Assembly (NCBI GenBank): GCA_000620205.1
Contig: KK211089.1
Location: forward strand, 1 to 64,000
Source of the DNA: Geodermatophilaceae bacterium URHA0031
GTDB lineage: Bacteria > Actinomycetota > Actinomycetes > Mycobacteriales > Geodermatophilaceae
Length of the DNA: 64,000 bases
Direction of reading: 5' to 3'
Shown here: positions 1-8,461 of the stretch, one piece after another
Numbering within the stretch: the stretch's first letter is position 1
Layout of the letters: each line of letters starts with the position of its first letter
Position numbers and translations under genes: made by a program
Notes under the pieces: generated by a model
Database searches by the model: none
What the model was told of the DNA's origin: nothing
The model's input: only the letters and a program-made list of their open reading frames with translations

Positions 1-104
1 AGTCACGCCGGAGGTGCCGGCGTGACGACAGCCGCGGGAGCATCGCAGGGAGCGCCAGCGACCGAGGAGCGGACCGGGGCGCGGAGTCACGCCGGGGGTG
101 CCGA
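1..104 (+). other. upstream of gatA; probable gatC 3' end
   Basis: gatC normally precedes gatA, and its 3' end should lie here or just off the window. Two frames could carry it. One ends at TGA 23-25. The other stays open to TGA 106-108, which would overlap the gatA GTG by 2 nt. Neither tail is diagnostic, so the frame is not resolved. The stretch starts and ends with an imperfect 20-nt direct repeat (1-20 and 85-104, 18 of 20 identical). The second copy supplies the GGGGG ribosome-binding region of gatA. Confidence 0.3.
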
Positions 105-1625
105 GTGACCGACGTCACCCGCCTCGACGCCGCCGAGCTCGGCCGGCTGCTCACCGCCGGGGAGGTCAGCGCGGTCGAGGTGACCCGCGCGCACCTGGAC
201 CGGATCGCCGCCGAGGACGGCCGGCTGGGCGCCTACCTGCACGTCGAGGGCGACGCCGCGGTCACCGCCGCGACCGCCGTCGACGAGGCCCGGGCACGCG
301 GTGAGGAGCGGGGCCCGCTGGCCGGGGTGCCGGTCGCCCTCAAGGACCTCGTCGTCACCGCGGGCGTGCCGACCACCAGCGGCTCGCGGATCCTCGAGGG
401 CTGGCGGCCGCCGTACAGCGCCACCATCGCCACCCGGCTCGCCGACGCCGGCACCGTGCTGCTGGGCAAGACCAACATGGACGAGTTCGCGATGGGCTCC
501 TCCACCGAGAACAGCGCCTACCAGGTGACCCGCAACCCCTGGGACCTCGACCGCATCCCGGGTGGCTCGTCCGGTGGGTCCTCGGCCGCGGTCGCCGGGC
601 ACCTCGCGCCCTGGGCGATCGGCACCGACACCGGCGGCTCGATCCGGCAGCCGGCCGCGGTCACCGGCCTGGTCGGGCACAAGCCCACCTACGGCTCGGT
701 CTCCCGCTACGGGCTGATCGCGTTCTCCTCCAGCCTGGACCAGGCCGGCCCGATGGCCCGCACCGTGCTGGACGCCGCGCTGATGCACGAGGTGATCGGC
801 GGGCACGACCCGTGCGACTCGACCAGCATCGACGCGCCGCTGCTGGGGCTGGCCGACGCCGCCCGCGCAGGCGCGGCCGGCGACCTGCGTGGCGTCCGGG
901 TGGGGGTCGTGCGGGAGCTCGGCGGTGAGGGCCACACCGAGGGCTACGAGCCGGGCGTGCTGGCCCGGACCCGTGAGGCGGTCGAGGTGCTCGCCGGGCT
1001 GGGCGCCGAGGTCGTCGAGGTCTCCTGCCCGTCCTTCGACCTGGCGCTGCCGGCCTACTACCTGATCGCGCCGAGTGAGGCGTCGTCCAACCTGGCCCGC
1101 TACGAGGGGGTCCGCTTCGGCCTGCGCGCCGGGGACGACGGCAGCCGCGACCTCGACGAGGTCATGGCCCTCACCCGCGAGCAGGGCTTCGGCCCCGAGG
1201 TGAAGCGCCGGATCATCCTCGGCACCTACGCGCTGTCCAGCGGCTACTACGACGCCTACTACGGGCAGGCGCAGAAGGTCCGGACGCTGATCACCCGCGA
1301 GTTCACCGCGGCCTTCGCCGACGTCGACGTGCTGGTCAGCCCCACCACGCCGACCGTCGCCTTCCCGATCGGCACCAGGGTCGACGACCCGATCGCGATG
1401 TACGCCGCCGACCTGTGCACGCTGCCGGCGAGCCTGGCCGGTCTGCCGGCCATCTCGGTGCCCAGCGGGCTGTCCGACGGGCTGCCCGTCGGCTTCCAGG
1501 TGATGGCCCCCGCGCTCGCCGACGACCGCTGCTACCGGGTGGCCGCCGCGCTGGAGGCAGCGCAGGACGGCGCCCGCGGCCACCGCCTCCTCGACGAGCT
1601 GCCCACCCCGGCGGGCGCGGCGTGA
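105..1625 (+). CDS. gatA: Asp-tRNA(Asn)/Glu-tRNA(Gln) amidotransferase subunit A
   Basis: Glutaminase subunit of the cytoplasmic GatCAB complex. It releases ammonia from glutamine so that GatB can convert misacylated Glu-tRNA(Gln) or Asp-tRNA(Asn) to the cognate aminoacyl-tRNA. The 506-aa product has the full amidase signature: Lys80 in VALKDLV, the Ser-rich loop [10 protein letters not shown] at 153-162 with cis-Ser155, and nucleophile Ser179 in [10 protein letters not shown]. These match the Lys/Ser/Ser triad of characterised GatA enzymes with an offset of one residue. The GTG start is set by [12 protein letters not shown], a normal GatA N-terminus, and by GGGGG upstream. The stop overlaps the next small gene (GTGA). 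In the same window gltX, tRNA-Gln and tRNA-Glu supply the substrate side of the pathway. Confidence 0.97.
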   Translation: MTDVTRLDAAELGRLLTAGEVSAVEVTRAHLDRIAAEDGRLGAYLHVEGDAAVTAATAVDEARARGEERGPLAGVPVALKDLVVTAGVPTTSGSRILEGWRPPYSATIATRLADAGTVLLGKTNMDEFAMGSSTENSAYQVTRNPWDLDRIPGGSSGGSSAAVAGHLAPWAIGTDTGGSIRQPAAVTGLVGHKPTYGSVSRYGLIAFSSSLDQAGPMARTVLDAALMHEVIGGHDPCDSTSIDAPLLGLADAARAGAAGDLRGVRVGVVRELGGEGHTEGYEPGVLARTREAVEVLAGLGAEVVEVSCPSFDLALPAYYLIAPSEASSNLARYEGVRFGLRAGDDGSRDLDEVMALTREQGFGPEVKRRIILGTYALSSGYYDAYYGQAQKVRTLITREFTAAFADVDVLVSPTTPTVAFPIGTRVDDPIAMYAADLCTLPASLAGLPAISVPSGLSDGLPVGFQVMAPALADDRCYRVAAALEAAQDGARGHRLLDELPTPAGAA

Positions 1626-1816
1626 GCGGTGCACTGAAGGCCGCCTGGGCCCTGACCGTCTTCGTCATCGTGGTCGGCATCGTGGGCTGGGCCGTCAGCG
1701 GCCAGGCGGTGTTCGCCGTGTTCATCGCGCTCGGTGTGCTCACCGGCGTGGGCGCCCTGCTCGCCTTCCGTACCGTTCCGCCCGTCGGCCGGCCGACTCC
1801 TGAGGACCGCACATGA
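1622..1816 (+). CDS. small two-helix membrane protein between gatA and gatB
   Basis: A 64-aa protein whose GTG overlaps the gatA stop and whose TGA overlaps the gatB ATG (ATGA), so all three are probably translationally coupled. Two hydrophobic segments are visible, about residues 7-25 ([14 protein letters not shown]) and 28-49 ([21 protein letters not shown]). The tail is short and polar (RPTPEDRT). I recognise no named family. In M. tuberculosis, as I recall, pfkA occupies this position, so the gene is a lineage-specific member of the gat operon. The tight overlaps on both sides support it as a real gene; function unknown. Confidence 0.75.
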   Translation: MSGALKAAWALTVFVIVVGIVGWAVSGQAVFAVFIALGVLTGVGALLAFRTVPPVGRPTPEDRT

Positions 1817-3324
1817 CACTGACCGCCGGCGACCGCCTGGTCGATTACGACGAGGTCCTGACCCGCTACGAGCCGGTCATCGGGCTGGAGACCCACGTCG
1901 AGCTGGGCACCGCCTCGAAGATGTTCTGCGGCTGCGCCACCACCTTCGGCGCCGAGCCGAACACGCAGACCTGCCCGGTCTGCCTGGGCATGCCCGGCTC
2001 GCTGCCGGTCGCCAACGCCGCCGCCGTCGAGGCCACCATCCGGATCGGCCTCGCGCTGGGCTGCCGGATCGCCGGCTGGTCCCGGTTCGCCCGGAAGAAC
2101 TACTTCTACCCGGACATCCCGAAGGGCTTCCAGACCAGCCAGTACGACGAGCCGCTGTGCATCGCCGGCCACCTGGACGTCGAGGTGGACGGCGAGACGT
2201 ACCGGGTCGAGATCGAGCGCGTGCACCTGGAGGAGGACACCGGCAAGAACCTGCACGTCGGTGGGTCAACCGGGCGCATCCACGGTGCCGACCACTCGCT
2301 GATCGACTTCAACCGGGCGGGCATCCCGCTGGTCGAGATCGTCACCCGCCCGGTGCCCGGCGCCGGCGCGAAGGCCCCCGAGGTGGCCCGCGCCTACGTC
2401 ACCGAGCTGCGCGAGATCGTGCAGGCGCTGGGTGCCTCCGACGTCCGGATGGAGCAGGGGAGCCTGCGCTGCGACGTGAACATCTCGCTCAACCCGATCG
2501 GTGCCCTGGAGCTGGGCACCCGCACCGAGACCAAGAACGTGAACTCGCTGCGGTCGGTGGAGCGCGCCGTCCGGTTCGAGATGCGCCGGCAGGCCGCCGT
2601 GCTCGACGGGGGCGGCCGGATCGTGCAGGAGACCCGGCACTTCCACGAGGACAGCGGGACCACGAGCTCCGGGCGGAGCAAGGAGGAGGCGACCGACTAC
2701 CGGTACTTCCCCGAGCCCGACCTCGTGCCGCTGGCACCGGACGCCGACTGGATCGAGCAGCTGCGGGCCGCGCTGCCCGAGCTGCCCGCTGCCCGTCGTG
2801 CCCGGCTGCAGCAGGAGTGGGGCGTGTCCGGCACCGAGATGACCTGGCTGGCCAACGCCGGCGCGCTCGGCCTCGTCGAGCAGACCGTCGCGGCCGGCGC
2901 CACCCCTGGCGACGCCCGCAAGTGGTGGCTGGGCGACCTCGCCCGCCGGGCCAACGAGGCGGGCACCGAGCTCCCCGAGCTGCCGATCACCCCGGCGCAG
3001 GTCGCGGAGCTGTCCGGGCTGATCGCCGAGGGCACCATCAACGACAAGCTGGCCCGGCAGGTCCTCGACGGCGTGCTCGCCGGTCAGGGCGGGCCGGCGC
3101 AGGTCGTCGCCGCCCAGGGCCTGGCGGTCATGGGCGAGAGCGACGAGCTCGTCGCCGCGGTCGAGGCGGCGATCGCCGGTGCGCCGGACGTCGTCGCCAA
3201 GGTGCAGTCGGGCAAGGTCCAGGCGCTGGGCGCGCTCGTCGGCGCGGTCATGAAGACCACCCGGGGCAAGGCCGACGCCGGCACCGTCAAGCGGATGCTC
3301 GAGGAGCGGGTGCTGAGCTCCTAG
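1813..3324 (+). CDS. gatB: Asp-tRNA(Asn)/Glu-tRNA(Gln) amidotransferase subunit B
   Basis: Kinase/amidotransferase subunit of GatCAB: it phosphorylates the misacylated glutamyl or aspartyl group on the tRNA and completes amidation with GatA-derived ammonia. The 503-aa length is typical. Visible signatures are [16 protein letters not shown] near residue 25, the zinc-type cysteines CGCATTF and [12 protein letters not shown], the cradle motif [10 protein letters not shown], and [14 protein letters not shown] in the middle. The C-terminal 150 residues ([18 protein letters not shown] onward) form the helical GatB/YqeY tRNA-binding domain. ATG overlaps the stop of the preceding small membrane gene. 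Confidence 0.97.
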   Translation: MTLTAGDRLVDYDEVLTRYEPVIGLETHVELGTASKMFCGCATTFGAEPNTQTCPVCLGMPGSLPVANAAAVEATIRIGLALGCRIAGWSRFARKNYFYPDIPKGFQTSQYDEPLCIAGHLDVEVDGETYRVEIERVHLEEDTGKNLHVGGSTGRIHGADHSLIDFNRAGIPLVEIVTRPVPGAGAKAPEVARAYVTELREIVQALGASDVRMEQGSLRCDVNISLNPIGALELGTRTETKNVNSLRSVERAVRFEMRRQAAVLDGGGRIVQETRHFHEDSGTTSSGRSKEEATDYRYFPEPDLVPLAPDADWIEQLRAALPELPAARRARLQQEWGVSGTEMTWLANAGALGLVEQTVAAGATPGDARKWWLGDLARRANEAGTELPELPITPAQVAELSGLIAEGTINDKLARQVLDGVLAGQGGPAQVVAAQGLAVMGESDELVAAVEAAIAGAPDVVAKVQSGKVQALGALVGAVMKTTRGKADAGTVKRMLEERVLSS

Positions 3325-3327
3325 CCT
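3322..3327 (+). promoter_or_regulatory. -10 box of a leaderless promoter (GNAT gene)
   Basis: TAGCCT lies 6 nt before the GTG at 3334. It includes the gatB stop codon (TAG 3322-3324). No ribosome-binding site separates it from the start, so a leaderless transcript is likely. No clear -35 is visible. Confidence 0.45.
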
Positions 3328-3333
3328 GGGGCG

Positions 3334-3897
3334 GTGGAGCTGCCCGCCGTCGAGCTGCGCCCGCTGGCCCGGGCGGACCTCCCGCTGCTCTGCCGCTGGC
3401 TCGCCGAGCCGCTGGTCGCCCGCTGGTGGGACGAGGACCCCTCGCCCGCGGCGGTCGAGCAGCGCTACGGCCCGTCGGTGGACGGCACCGACCCGACCCG
3501 GGTCTACCTCGGTGTGCACGACGGGGAGCCGTTCGGGCTCGTGCAGGTGTACCGCTTCGACGACGAGCCGGAGTACACGGCGGAGCTCACCCCCGTCTGC
3601 GCTGTCCCGCCCGGGGCGCTCAGCGTCGACTACCTGGTCGGTGAGCCGGCGGCCCGCGGCCGGGGCCTCGGCGCGGCGATGATCGCTGCGGCGGTGGCCC
3701 GCGGGTTCGCCGACCACCCGGACGCCGCGGACGTGCTGGTGCCCGTGGCGCTCGGCAACGAGGCGTCCTGGCGGGCGCTGCGACGGGCCGGGGCCGGCTG
3801 GTACGCCGAGGGCGAGCTCACCCCGGACAACCCGGTCGACCCGCCGGAGCACGTGGTCCACCGGTTCACCCGGGAGGACACCATCCCGGCGTCCTGA
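3334..3897 (+). CDS. GNAT-family N-acetyltransferase, AAC(6')-like
   Basis: A 187-aa single-domain acetyltransferase that should transfer an acetyl group from acetyl-CoA to an amine; the substrate is unknown. The N-terminus VELRPLARADLPLLCRWL, a Trp-rich WWDED segment and the acetyl-CoA-binding VGEPAARGRGLGAAMI (the RxxGxG/A element, about residues 105-120) resemble the aminoglycoside 6'-acetyltransferase / siderophore-type GNAT group. The late ALGNEASWRALRRAGAGWY helix-strand also fits. Resistance activity cannot be inferred from this. Starts at GTG with a -10-like box just upstream rather than a ribosome-binding site. Confidence 0.8.
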   Translation: MELPAVELRPLARADLPLLCRWLAEPLVARWWDEDPSPAAVEQRYGPSVDGTDPTRVYLGVHDGEPFGLVQVYRFDDEPEYTAELTPVCAVPPGALSVDYLVGEPAARGRGLGAAMIAAAVARGFADHPDAADVLVPVALGNEASWRALRRAGAGWYAEGELTPDNPVDPPEHVVHRFTREDTIPAS

Positions 3898-3908
3898 CGG
3901 CCCCGGCT

Positions 3909-3948
3909 GCAGGAACCCGCGGCGAGCTCGGGGGCAGCGGGGTCCTGC
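3909..3948 (-). repeat. AAGGACC-type intergenic hairpin (convergent terminator)
   Basis: Inverted repeat of 12-nt arms: GCAGGAACCCGC (3909-3920) and GCGGGGTCCTGC (3937-3948), with one mismatch. It lies between two convergent genes. Read on the minus strand it begins right at the stop of the lipoprotein gene with AGGACCCCGCTGCCCCC followed by GAGCTCGC. That is the same opening and core as the other members at 6142, 16077, 25335 and 36255. Probably a bidirectional terminator. Confidence 0.65.
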
Positions 3949-5093
3949 TACAGCGGTGAGTCGGACCCCGAGGACGGCGGGACGACCCGGAGCACCCGGT
4001 CGTCGTCCTCCTCCGGCGTGCCCACGCCGTCGCGGTTGGACGTGGTGATCCACAGCGCGCCCGTCGGGTCGAGCACCACCGTGCGCAGCCGCCCGTACTG
4101 GTCCTCCAGGAACGGCTGGGGTTCCCCGACCTGGTCGCCGCTGCCGTCGAGCTGGGTCACCCGCACCTGTCGGCCGTCCATCGCCCCGAGGAACACGTAG
4201 GGGCCGGAGACGGCGCAGCCGCCCAGGCCGCCCTCGGCGGCGGGTACCTCGAGCACCGGGTCGGCGCCATCGGGGCCGACGTCACCGCCGGGGGTGACGG
4301 CGTCGAGCACGTCGCTACCGGACCGGGCCTCGTCGGTGGCGTAGAGCTGCAGCGGCCCCTGGCAGAGCGCGGTGACGTCCTGGTGCCCGCGGCTGAGCAC
4401 CGGCCCGGCACCCACCGGCTGGCCGAAGACGTCGATGGCGAGCACCTTGCCGGCCAGCGACACCGGGTCCTCGGCCAGCGCGGGGTCGCCGGTGTCGCCG
4501 GTGCCCACGTAGAGCGTGCCGTCGGAGCCGAACAGGAGGCCGCCGCCGTTGTCGACCTCACCGCGGGGGATCCCGGTGAGGACCGGGTTCGGCGTGCCGC
4601 CGAGGGGGAAACGGACCACCCGGTTGTCCGTCGCGGTGGAGAGGTAGGCGTAGACGAGCCCGTCCTCACCGAAGGTGGGGGACAGCGCCAACCCGAGCAG
4701 GCCACCGTCCCCACCGGCGTCGACCGGCAGCGTCATCACCTCGCGGGCGGGGGAGCGGTCGGGGAAGACCTGCAGCAGCCGGCCGGAGTCGCGCTCGCCG
4801 ACGACCGCGGTGCCGTCGGGCAGCACCACGAGGCCGGTCGGGACGGTCAGGCCGGTGGCGACGACGTTCGGGTCGCCGTCCTGCTCGTCCTCGGTCCCGG
4901 GCGTGGAGGGCGTGCCGGGCGCCGGCACGGGGCTGTTCGTCGTCGGCGGGCCCACCTGGGGCGGCTGGCCCTGCGGCACGTCGCGGAACGGGCCGGACGG
5001 CTCGTAGCCGCCACCGCAACCGGAGAGCAGCAGGCACCCCAGCGTGACCACGGCCCACCGCCGCGCACCCGGTCCCGCCGTCCGTCGAGCCAC
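3948..5093 (-). CDS. PQQ-type glucose/sorbosone dehydrogenase-like lipoprotein
   Basis: A 381-aa exported lipoprotein. The N-terminus has Arg-rich residues, a hydrophobic stretch and a lipobox LLLSGC with Cys about residue 26, followed by a Pro/Thr-rich linker to about residue 75. The rest is a six-bladed propeller of the glucose/sorbosone dehydrogenase family, with repeated strands such as [20 protein letters not shown] and [21 protein letters not shown], and [10 protein letters not shown] near the end. Family members oxidise sugars with PQQ, but many actinobacterial members have no shown activity. GTG start. TACTGT 7 nt upstream suggests a leaderless transcript. Convergent with the GNAT gene. 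Confidence 0.8.
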   Translation of the reverse strand: MARRTAGPGARRWAVVTLGCLLLSGCGGGYEPSGPFRDVPQGQPPQVGPPTTNSPVPAPGTPSTPGTEDEQDGDPNVVATGLTVPTGLVVLPDGTAVVGERDSGRLLQVFPDRSPAREVMTLPVDAGGDGGLLGLALSPTFGEDGLVYAYLSTATDNRVVRFPLGGTPNPVLTGIPRGEVDNGGGLLFGSDGTLYVGTGDTGDPALAEDPVSLAGKVLAIDVFGQPVGAGPVLSRGHQDVTALCQGPLQLYATDEARSGSDVLDAVTPGGDVGPDGADPVLEVPAAEGGLGGCAVSGPYVFLGAMDGRQVRVTQLDGSGDQVGEPQPFLEDQYGRLRTVVLDPTGALWITTSNRDGVGTPEEDDDRVLRVVPPSSGSDSPL

Positions 5094-5100
5094 GCCTGCA

Positions 5101-5106
5101 ACAGTA
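5101..5106 (-). promoter_or_regulatory. -10 box of leaderless promoter (lipoprotein gene)
   Basis: On the minus strand TACTGT is followed by 7 nt and then the GTG at 5093. No ribosome-binding site lies between. Confidence 0.45.
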
Positions 5107-5162
5107 CGGCGGCCGACCGACGGGGACCGCCCTCCGCGCTGCAGGGTCCGGCACCGGGCACC

Positions 5163-5168
5163 TAGGGT
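5163..5168 (+). promoter_or_regulatory. -10 box of leaderless promoter (hydroxyacid dehydrogenase)
   Basis: TAGGGT is followed by 8 nt and the GTG at 5177; no Shine-Dalgarno sequence is present. It lies in the divergent gap with the lipoprotein gene. Confidence 0.45.
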
Positions 5169-5176
5169 CGGGACCC

Positions 5177-6139
5177 GTGCCCGACACCGCCCCTCCCGCG
5201 CCCGTCCTCGACCTCGGCGCCGACGAGACGCTGCACGTCCTCGTCCCCTCGCGTGCGCTCGCCGCCGCGGTGGAGGCCGTCTCCCCGCGCATCCGCGCGC
5301 ACCGGTTCGACCCGGCCGAGGGGGTGCCCACCGGTGCGGCCGCGCAGGCCCAGGTGCTGGTGCCCCGCGGCGGCGCCGAGCTCTCCGCCGAGGTCTGGGA
5401 CGCGCTGCCCCGGCTCCGCCTGGTCCAGCTGATGAGCGCTGGGGCGGAGAAGTTCGTCGGGCGGCTCCCCGAACGGGTGGTCCTGTGCAACGCCCGGGGC
5501 GCGCACACCCCGGCCACCGCGGAGTGGGCGGTGGCCGCCACGCTCGCCGCCCAGCGCGGCATCCCGCACTTCACCCGGCTGCAGGAGGCCGGGCGCTGGG
5601 AGATGCGCACCGACCACTCGCTGGTCGGTGCTGCCGTGCTGATGGTCGGCGCCGGCGACATCGGCCGCACCATCGGCCGGATGATGGCCGGCTTCGACGT
5701 CGACGTCACCTGGGTCGCCCGGACGGCGCGCGAGGGCGTGCACGCCTTCGACGAGCTGCCCGACCTGCTGCCGCACGCCGACGTGGTGGTGCTCATCGTC
5801 CCGGTCACCCCGGAGACCACCGGCATGGTCGACGCCGCCTTCCTCGCCGCGATGAAGGACGACGCGCTGCTGGTGAACGCCGCCCGCGGGGTGGTCGTGG
5901 ACACCGACGCCCTGCTCGCCGAGCTCACCGCCTGCCGGCTGCGGGCGGCCCTGGACGTCACCGAACCGGAGCCGCTGCCCGACGGGCACCCGCTGTGGTC
6001 GGCCCCGGGGCTGCTGCTCACCCCGCACGTCGCCGGAGCCGTGCCGGACACCAACGAGCGGGCGACCGCCGCGGTCATCGACCAGTTGCGGCGGGTGCTC
6101 GCCGGCGAGCCGCTGCAGAACGTCGTCACCGACTACTGA
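5177..6139 (+). CDS. D-2-hydroxyacid dehydrogenase (NAD-dependent)
   Basis: A 320-aa member of the D-isomer specific 2-hydroxyacid dehydrogenase family, which reduces 2-oxoacids with NAD(P)H. The NAD-binding Rossmann motif is [11 protein letters not shown] near residue 157, preceded by the [10 protein letters not shown] helix. The active-site region holds the Arg of [17 protein letters not shown], the Glu of [16 protein letters not shown], and the His of [13 protein letters not shown]. The substrate cannot be told from the sequence. It is much shorter than SerA, encoded elsewhere in the window, because it lacks the regulatory domains. An intergenic hairpin repeat starts 2 nt after its stop. 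Confidence 0.88.
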   Translation: MPDTAPPAPVLDLGADETLHVLVPSRALAAAVEAVSPRIRAHRFDPAEGVPTGAAAQAQVLVPRGGAELSAEVWDALPRLRLVQLMSAGAEKFVGRLPERVVLCNARGAHTPATAEWAVAATLAAQRGIPHFTRLQEAGRWEMRTDHSLVGAAVLMVGAGDIGRTIGRMMAGFDVDVTWVARTAREGVHAFDELPDLLPHADVVVLIVPVTPETTGMVDAAFLAAMKDDALLVNAARGVVVDTDALLAELTACRLRAALDVTEPEPLPDGHPLWSAPGLLLTPHVAGAVPDTNERATAAVIDQLRRVLAGEPLQNVVTDY

Positions 6140-6141
6140 GG

Positions 6142-6204
6142 AAGGACCCCCTCGCCCCCCACCGCTCGCAGGCTCGCGCCGGGCCCCTGCGAGGGGGCCG
6201 TTCC
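6142..6204 (+). repeat. AAGGACC-type intergenic hairpin, copy A
   Basis: Begins 2 nt after the upstream stop. Outer arms CCCCCTCGC (6147-6155) and GCGAGGGGG pair perfectly over 9 bp. The core between them, GCCCCCCACC-RCTCGC-GCTCGCG-GGGCCCCTGC, is shared almost base for base with the copies at 16077 and 36255, whose outer arms differ by compensatory changes. It lies between a plus-strand stop and a minus-strand stop. Confidence 0.7.
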
Positions 6205-6213
6205 AGCACCTCG

Positions 6214-6576
6214 CTAGGGGGCGGGGATGCGGCCGCCGGAAAGCTGGGCGAGGCGGGGCAGGTCGCGGGCGCGGAGCACCGGCAGGCGCACCTGGGTGCC
6301 GGCGGTGGTCACAAGCCACAGGTCGCTGCGCTGCCCCACGCGGATCCCGGCCAGCTCCGCCCAGGGCACCGTGCGCGCGCCGGTCAGCGAGCGCACCGTG
6401 ATCCCGCCGTCGCCGACGTCGACGCCCGCGCGGTACACCCAGGCGGCCAGCGCCGCGGGCACGACCAGCAGCAGGAGCAGCCACGGGGTCGCGTTGGCCA
6501 GCGGCAGCAGGCAGATGGCCAGGAACGTGATGGGGAGCAGCGCGGTCCGGCCCATGCGCAAGCGAGCGACAGCCAC
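6214..6576 (-). CDS. membrane-anchored PH-domain (bPH6-like) protein
   Basis: About 120 aa. The start is placed at the GTG opening [14 protein letters not shown] because GGGAGGA lies about 10 nt upstream; a longer open frame exists but lacks such a site. Two hydrophobic segments ([16 protein letters not shown] and [18 protein letters not shown], about residues 10-50) are followed by a small bacterial PH-like domain with [19 protein letters not shown] and [18 protein letters not shown]. Such proteins are widespread in actinobacteria and of unknown function. Convergent with the dehydrogenase; divergent from ilvD. Confidence 0.75.
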   Translation of the reverse strand: MAVARLRMGRTALLPITFLAICLLPLANATPWLLLLLVVPAALAAWVYRAGVDVGDGGITVRSLTGARTVPWAELAGIRVGQRSDLWLVTTAGTQVRLPVLRARDLPRLAQLSGGRIPAP

Positions 6577-6643
6577 GACCGCAGATCCTCCCAGATGCTG
6601 GGACGGTGGCCCCCGGGCCGGCCGCACCGGCTCCGGGGCGGCC

Positions 6644-6649
6644 TACCAT
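6644..6649 (+). promoter_or_regulatory. -10 box of leaderless ilvD promoter
   Basis: TACCAT, then 8 nt, then the GTG of ilvD at 6658; no Shine-Dalgarno sequence between. No leader peptide or attenuator is seen here, unlike ilvB and cimA. Confidence 0.45.
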
Positions 6650-6657
6650 CCCCGGAC

Positions 6658-8370
6658 GTGACGACCGTGGAGGACCGACCCACCAGCAGCGACAGCACCG
6701 TCGACGTGAAGCCCCGCAGCCGCGAGGTCACCGACGGCGACGCGAAGGCGCCGGCCCGCGCGATGCTCCGCGCGGTGGGCATGGGCGACGACGACTTCGC
6801 CAAGCCGCAGATCGGCGTCGCCTCGTCCTGGAACGAGATCACCCCCTGCAATCTCTCGCTGGACCGGCTCGCCAAGCGGGCGAAGGAGGGCGTGTTCGCC
6901 GCCGGCGGCTACCCGCTGGAGTTCGGCACGATCTCGGTCTCCGACGGCATCTCGATGGGCCACGAGGGCATGCGCGCCTCGTTGGTGTCCCGCGAGGTCA
7001 TCGCCGACTCGGTCGAGACGGTCATGTTCGCCGAGCGGCTGGACGGCTCGGTCCTGCTGGCCGGGTGCGACAAGTCCCTGCCCGGCATGCTGATGGCCGC
7101 TGCCCGCCTGGACCTGGCCAGCGTCTTCGTCTACTCCGGGTCGACCCTGCCGGGGAAGCTCGGGGACCGGGACCTCACCCTCATCGACGTCTTCGAGGGC
7201 GTCGGTGCCTGCGCCGCGGGGAAGATCACCCGCGACGAGCTGACCGCCATCGAGAAGGCCGCCTGCCCCGGCATGGGCTCCTGCGGCGGCATGTACACCG
7301 CCAACACGATGGCCAGCGTCGCCGAGGCCCTCGGCATGGCGCTGCCCGGCAGCGCCGCCCCGCCGGCCCCGGACGCCCGCCGGGACGCGATCGCCCTCGC
7401 CTCGGGGGAGGCCGTGGTCGAGCTGCTCCGCAAGGGCATCACCGCGCGTCAGATCATGACCAAGGAGGCGTTCGAGAACGCCATCACCGTCGTCATGGCG
7501 CTGGGCGGCTCGACCAACGCCGTCCTGCACCTGCTGGCGATCGCCCACGAGGCCCAGGTCGACCTCGACCTCGACGACTTCAACCGGATCGGGGACAGGA
7601 CGCCGCACCTGGCCGACGTCAAGCCGTTCGGCCGCTTCGTGATGACCGACGTCGACCGCGTCGGCGGGGTGCCGGTCGTGCTGCGCGCGCTGCTGGACGC
7701 CGGGCTGCTGCACGGCGACGTCCTCACCGTCACCGGGAAGACGATGGCCGAGAACCTCGCCGAGATCGCCCCGCCGGACCTCGACGGCACGATCGTGCAC
7801 GCGATGAACGACCCGATCCACGCGACCGGCGGCCTGACCATCCTGCGGGGCTCGCTGGCACCCGAGGGTGCGGTCGTGAAGTCCGCCGGCTTCGACGCCG
7901 ACGTCTTCGAGGGCACCGCCCGGGTCTTCGACGGCGAGCAGGGGGCGATGGACGCCGTCACCGAGCGCACGCTGACGCCGGGCGACGTCGTGGTCATCCG
8001 CTACGAGGGGCCCAAGGGCGGCCCGGGCATGCGCGAGATGCTCGCGGTCACCGGCGCGATCAAGGGCGCGGGCCTGGGCAAGGACGTCCTGCTGCTCACC
8101 GACGGACGCTTCTCCGGCGGCACGACCGGGCTGTGCGTCGGGCACGTCGCCCCCGAGGCCACCGACGGTGGCCCGATCGCCTTCGTCCGGGACGGCGACC
8201 GGATCCGGCTGGACCTGGCGGCCCGCACCATGGACCTGCTGGTGGACGACGACGAGCTGGCCCGCCGCAGGCAGGGCTGGGCACCGCCGGCTCCCCGCTA
8301 CACCACCGGCGTGCTGGGCAAGTACGCCAAGCTCGTGGGCTCGGCGGCGCAGGGAGCCATCACCAGCTGA
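6658..8370 (+). CDS. ilvD: dihydroxy-acid dehydratase
   Basis: Third common step of isoleucine and valine synthesis: dehydration of 2,3-dihydroxy-3-methylvalerate or -isovalerate to the 2-oxoacid, using an Fe-S cluster and Mg2+. The 570-aa product carries the three cluster cysteines Cys64 (EITPCN), Cys137 (AGCDKSLPG) and Cys209 ([14 protein letters not shown]). The C-terminal lyase half has [12 protein letters not shown] and [23 protein letters not shown]. The start is GTG 6658, giving [16 protein letters not shown]; a second GTG 12 nt later is possible. It stands alone, upstream of the cyclic-di-GMP pair. Confidence 0.96.
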   Translation: MTTVEDRPTSSDSTVDVKPRSREVTDGDAKAPARAMLRAVGMGDDDFAKPQIGVASSWNEITPCNLSLDRLAKRAKEGVFAAGGYPLEFGTISVSDGISMGHEGMRASLVSREVIADSVETVMFAERLDGSVLLAGCDKSLPGMLMAAARLDLASVFVYSGSTLPGKLGDRDLTLIDVFEGVGACAAGKITRDELTAIEKAACPGMGSCGGMYTANTMASVAEALGMALPGSAAPPAPDARRDAIALASGEAVVELLRKGITARQIMTKEAFENAITVVMALGGSTNAVLHLLAIAHEAQVDLDLDDFNRIGDRTPHLADVKPFGRFVMTDVDRVGGVPVVLRALLDAGLLHGDVLTVTGKTMAENLAEIAPPDLDGTIVHAMNDPIHATGGLTILRGSLAPEGAVVKSAGFDADVFEGTARVFDGEQGAMDAVTERTLTPGDVVVIRYEGPKGGPGMREMLAVTGAIKGAGLGKDVLLLTDGRFSGGTTGLCVGHVAPEATDGGPIAFVRDGDRIRLDLAARTMDLLVDDDELARRRQGWAPPAPRYTTGVLGKYAKLVGSAAQGAITS

Positions 8371-8376
8371 CCGGCG

Positions 8377-8415
8377 GGCTCCCCGGCCCCCCTCGCCCGG
8401 ACGGGTGAGGGAGCC
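8377..8415 (+). terminator. hairpin after ilvD
   Basis: GGCTCCC (8377-8383) pairs with GGGAGCC (8409-8415) around a GC-rich loop, 6 nt after the ilvD stop. There is no T-run, as usual for high-GC actinobacterial intrinsic terminators. Confidence 0.35.
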
Positions 8416-8461
8416 GGCCGGCGGGCTGTCGTAGCGGTGCCGTCCCGCCGACCTCTTCGGG

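Noticed and set aside
3334..3897. Aminoglycoside resistance gene
   Set aside because: The GNAT resembles the AAC(6') group only at the fold level; chromosomal housekeeping context gives no support for resistance.
2266..4053. A 595-codon minus-strand open frame opposite gatB
   Set aside because: It runs antisense to gatB and the GNAT gene, has Arg/Gly/His-rich composition typical of high-GC shadow frames, and shows no domain.
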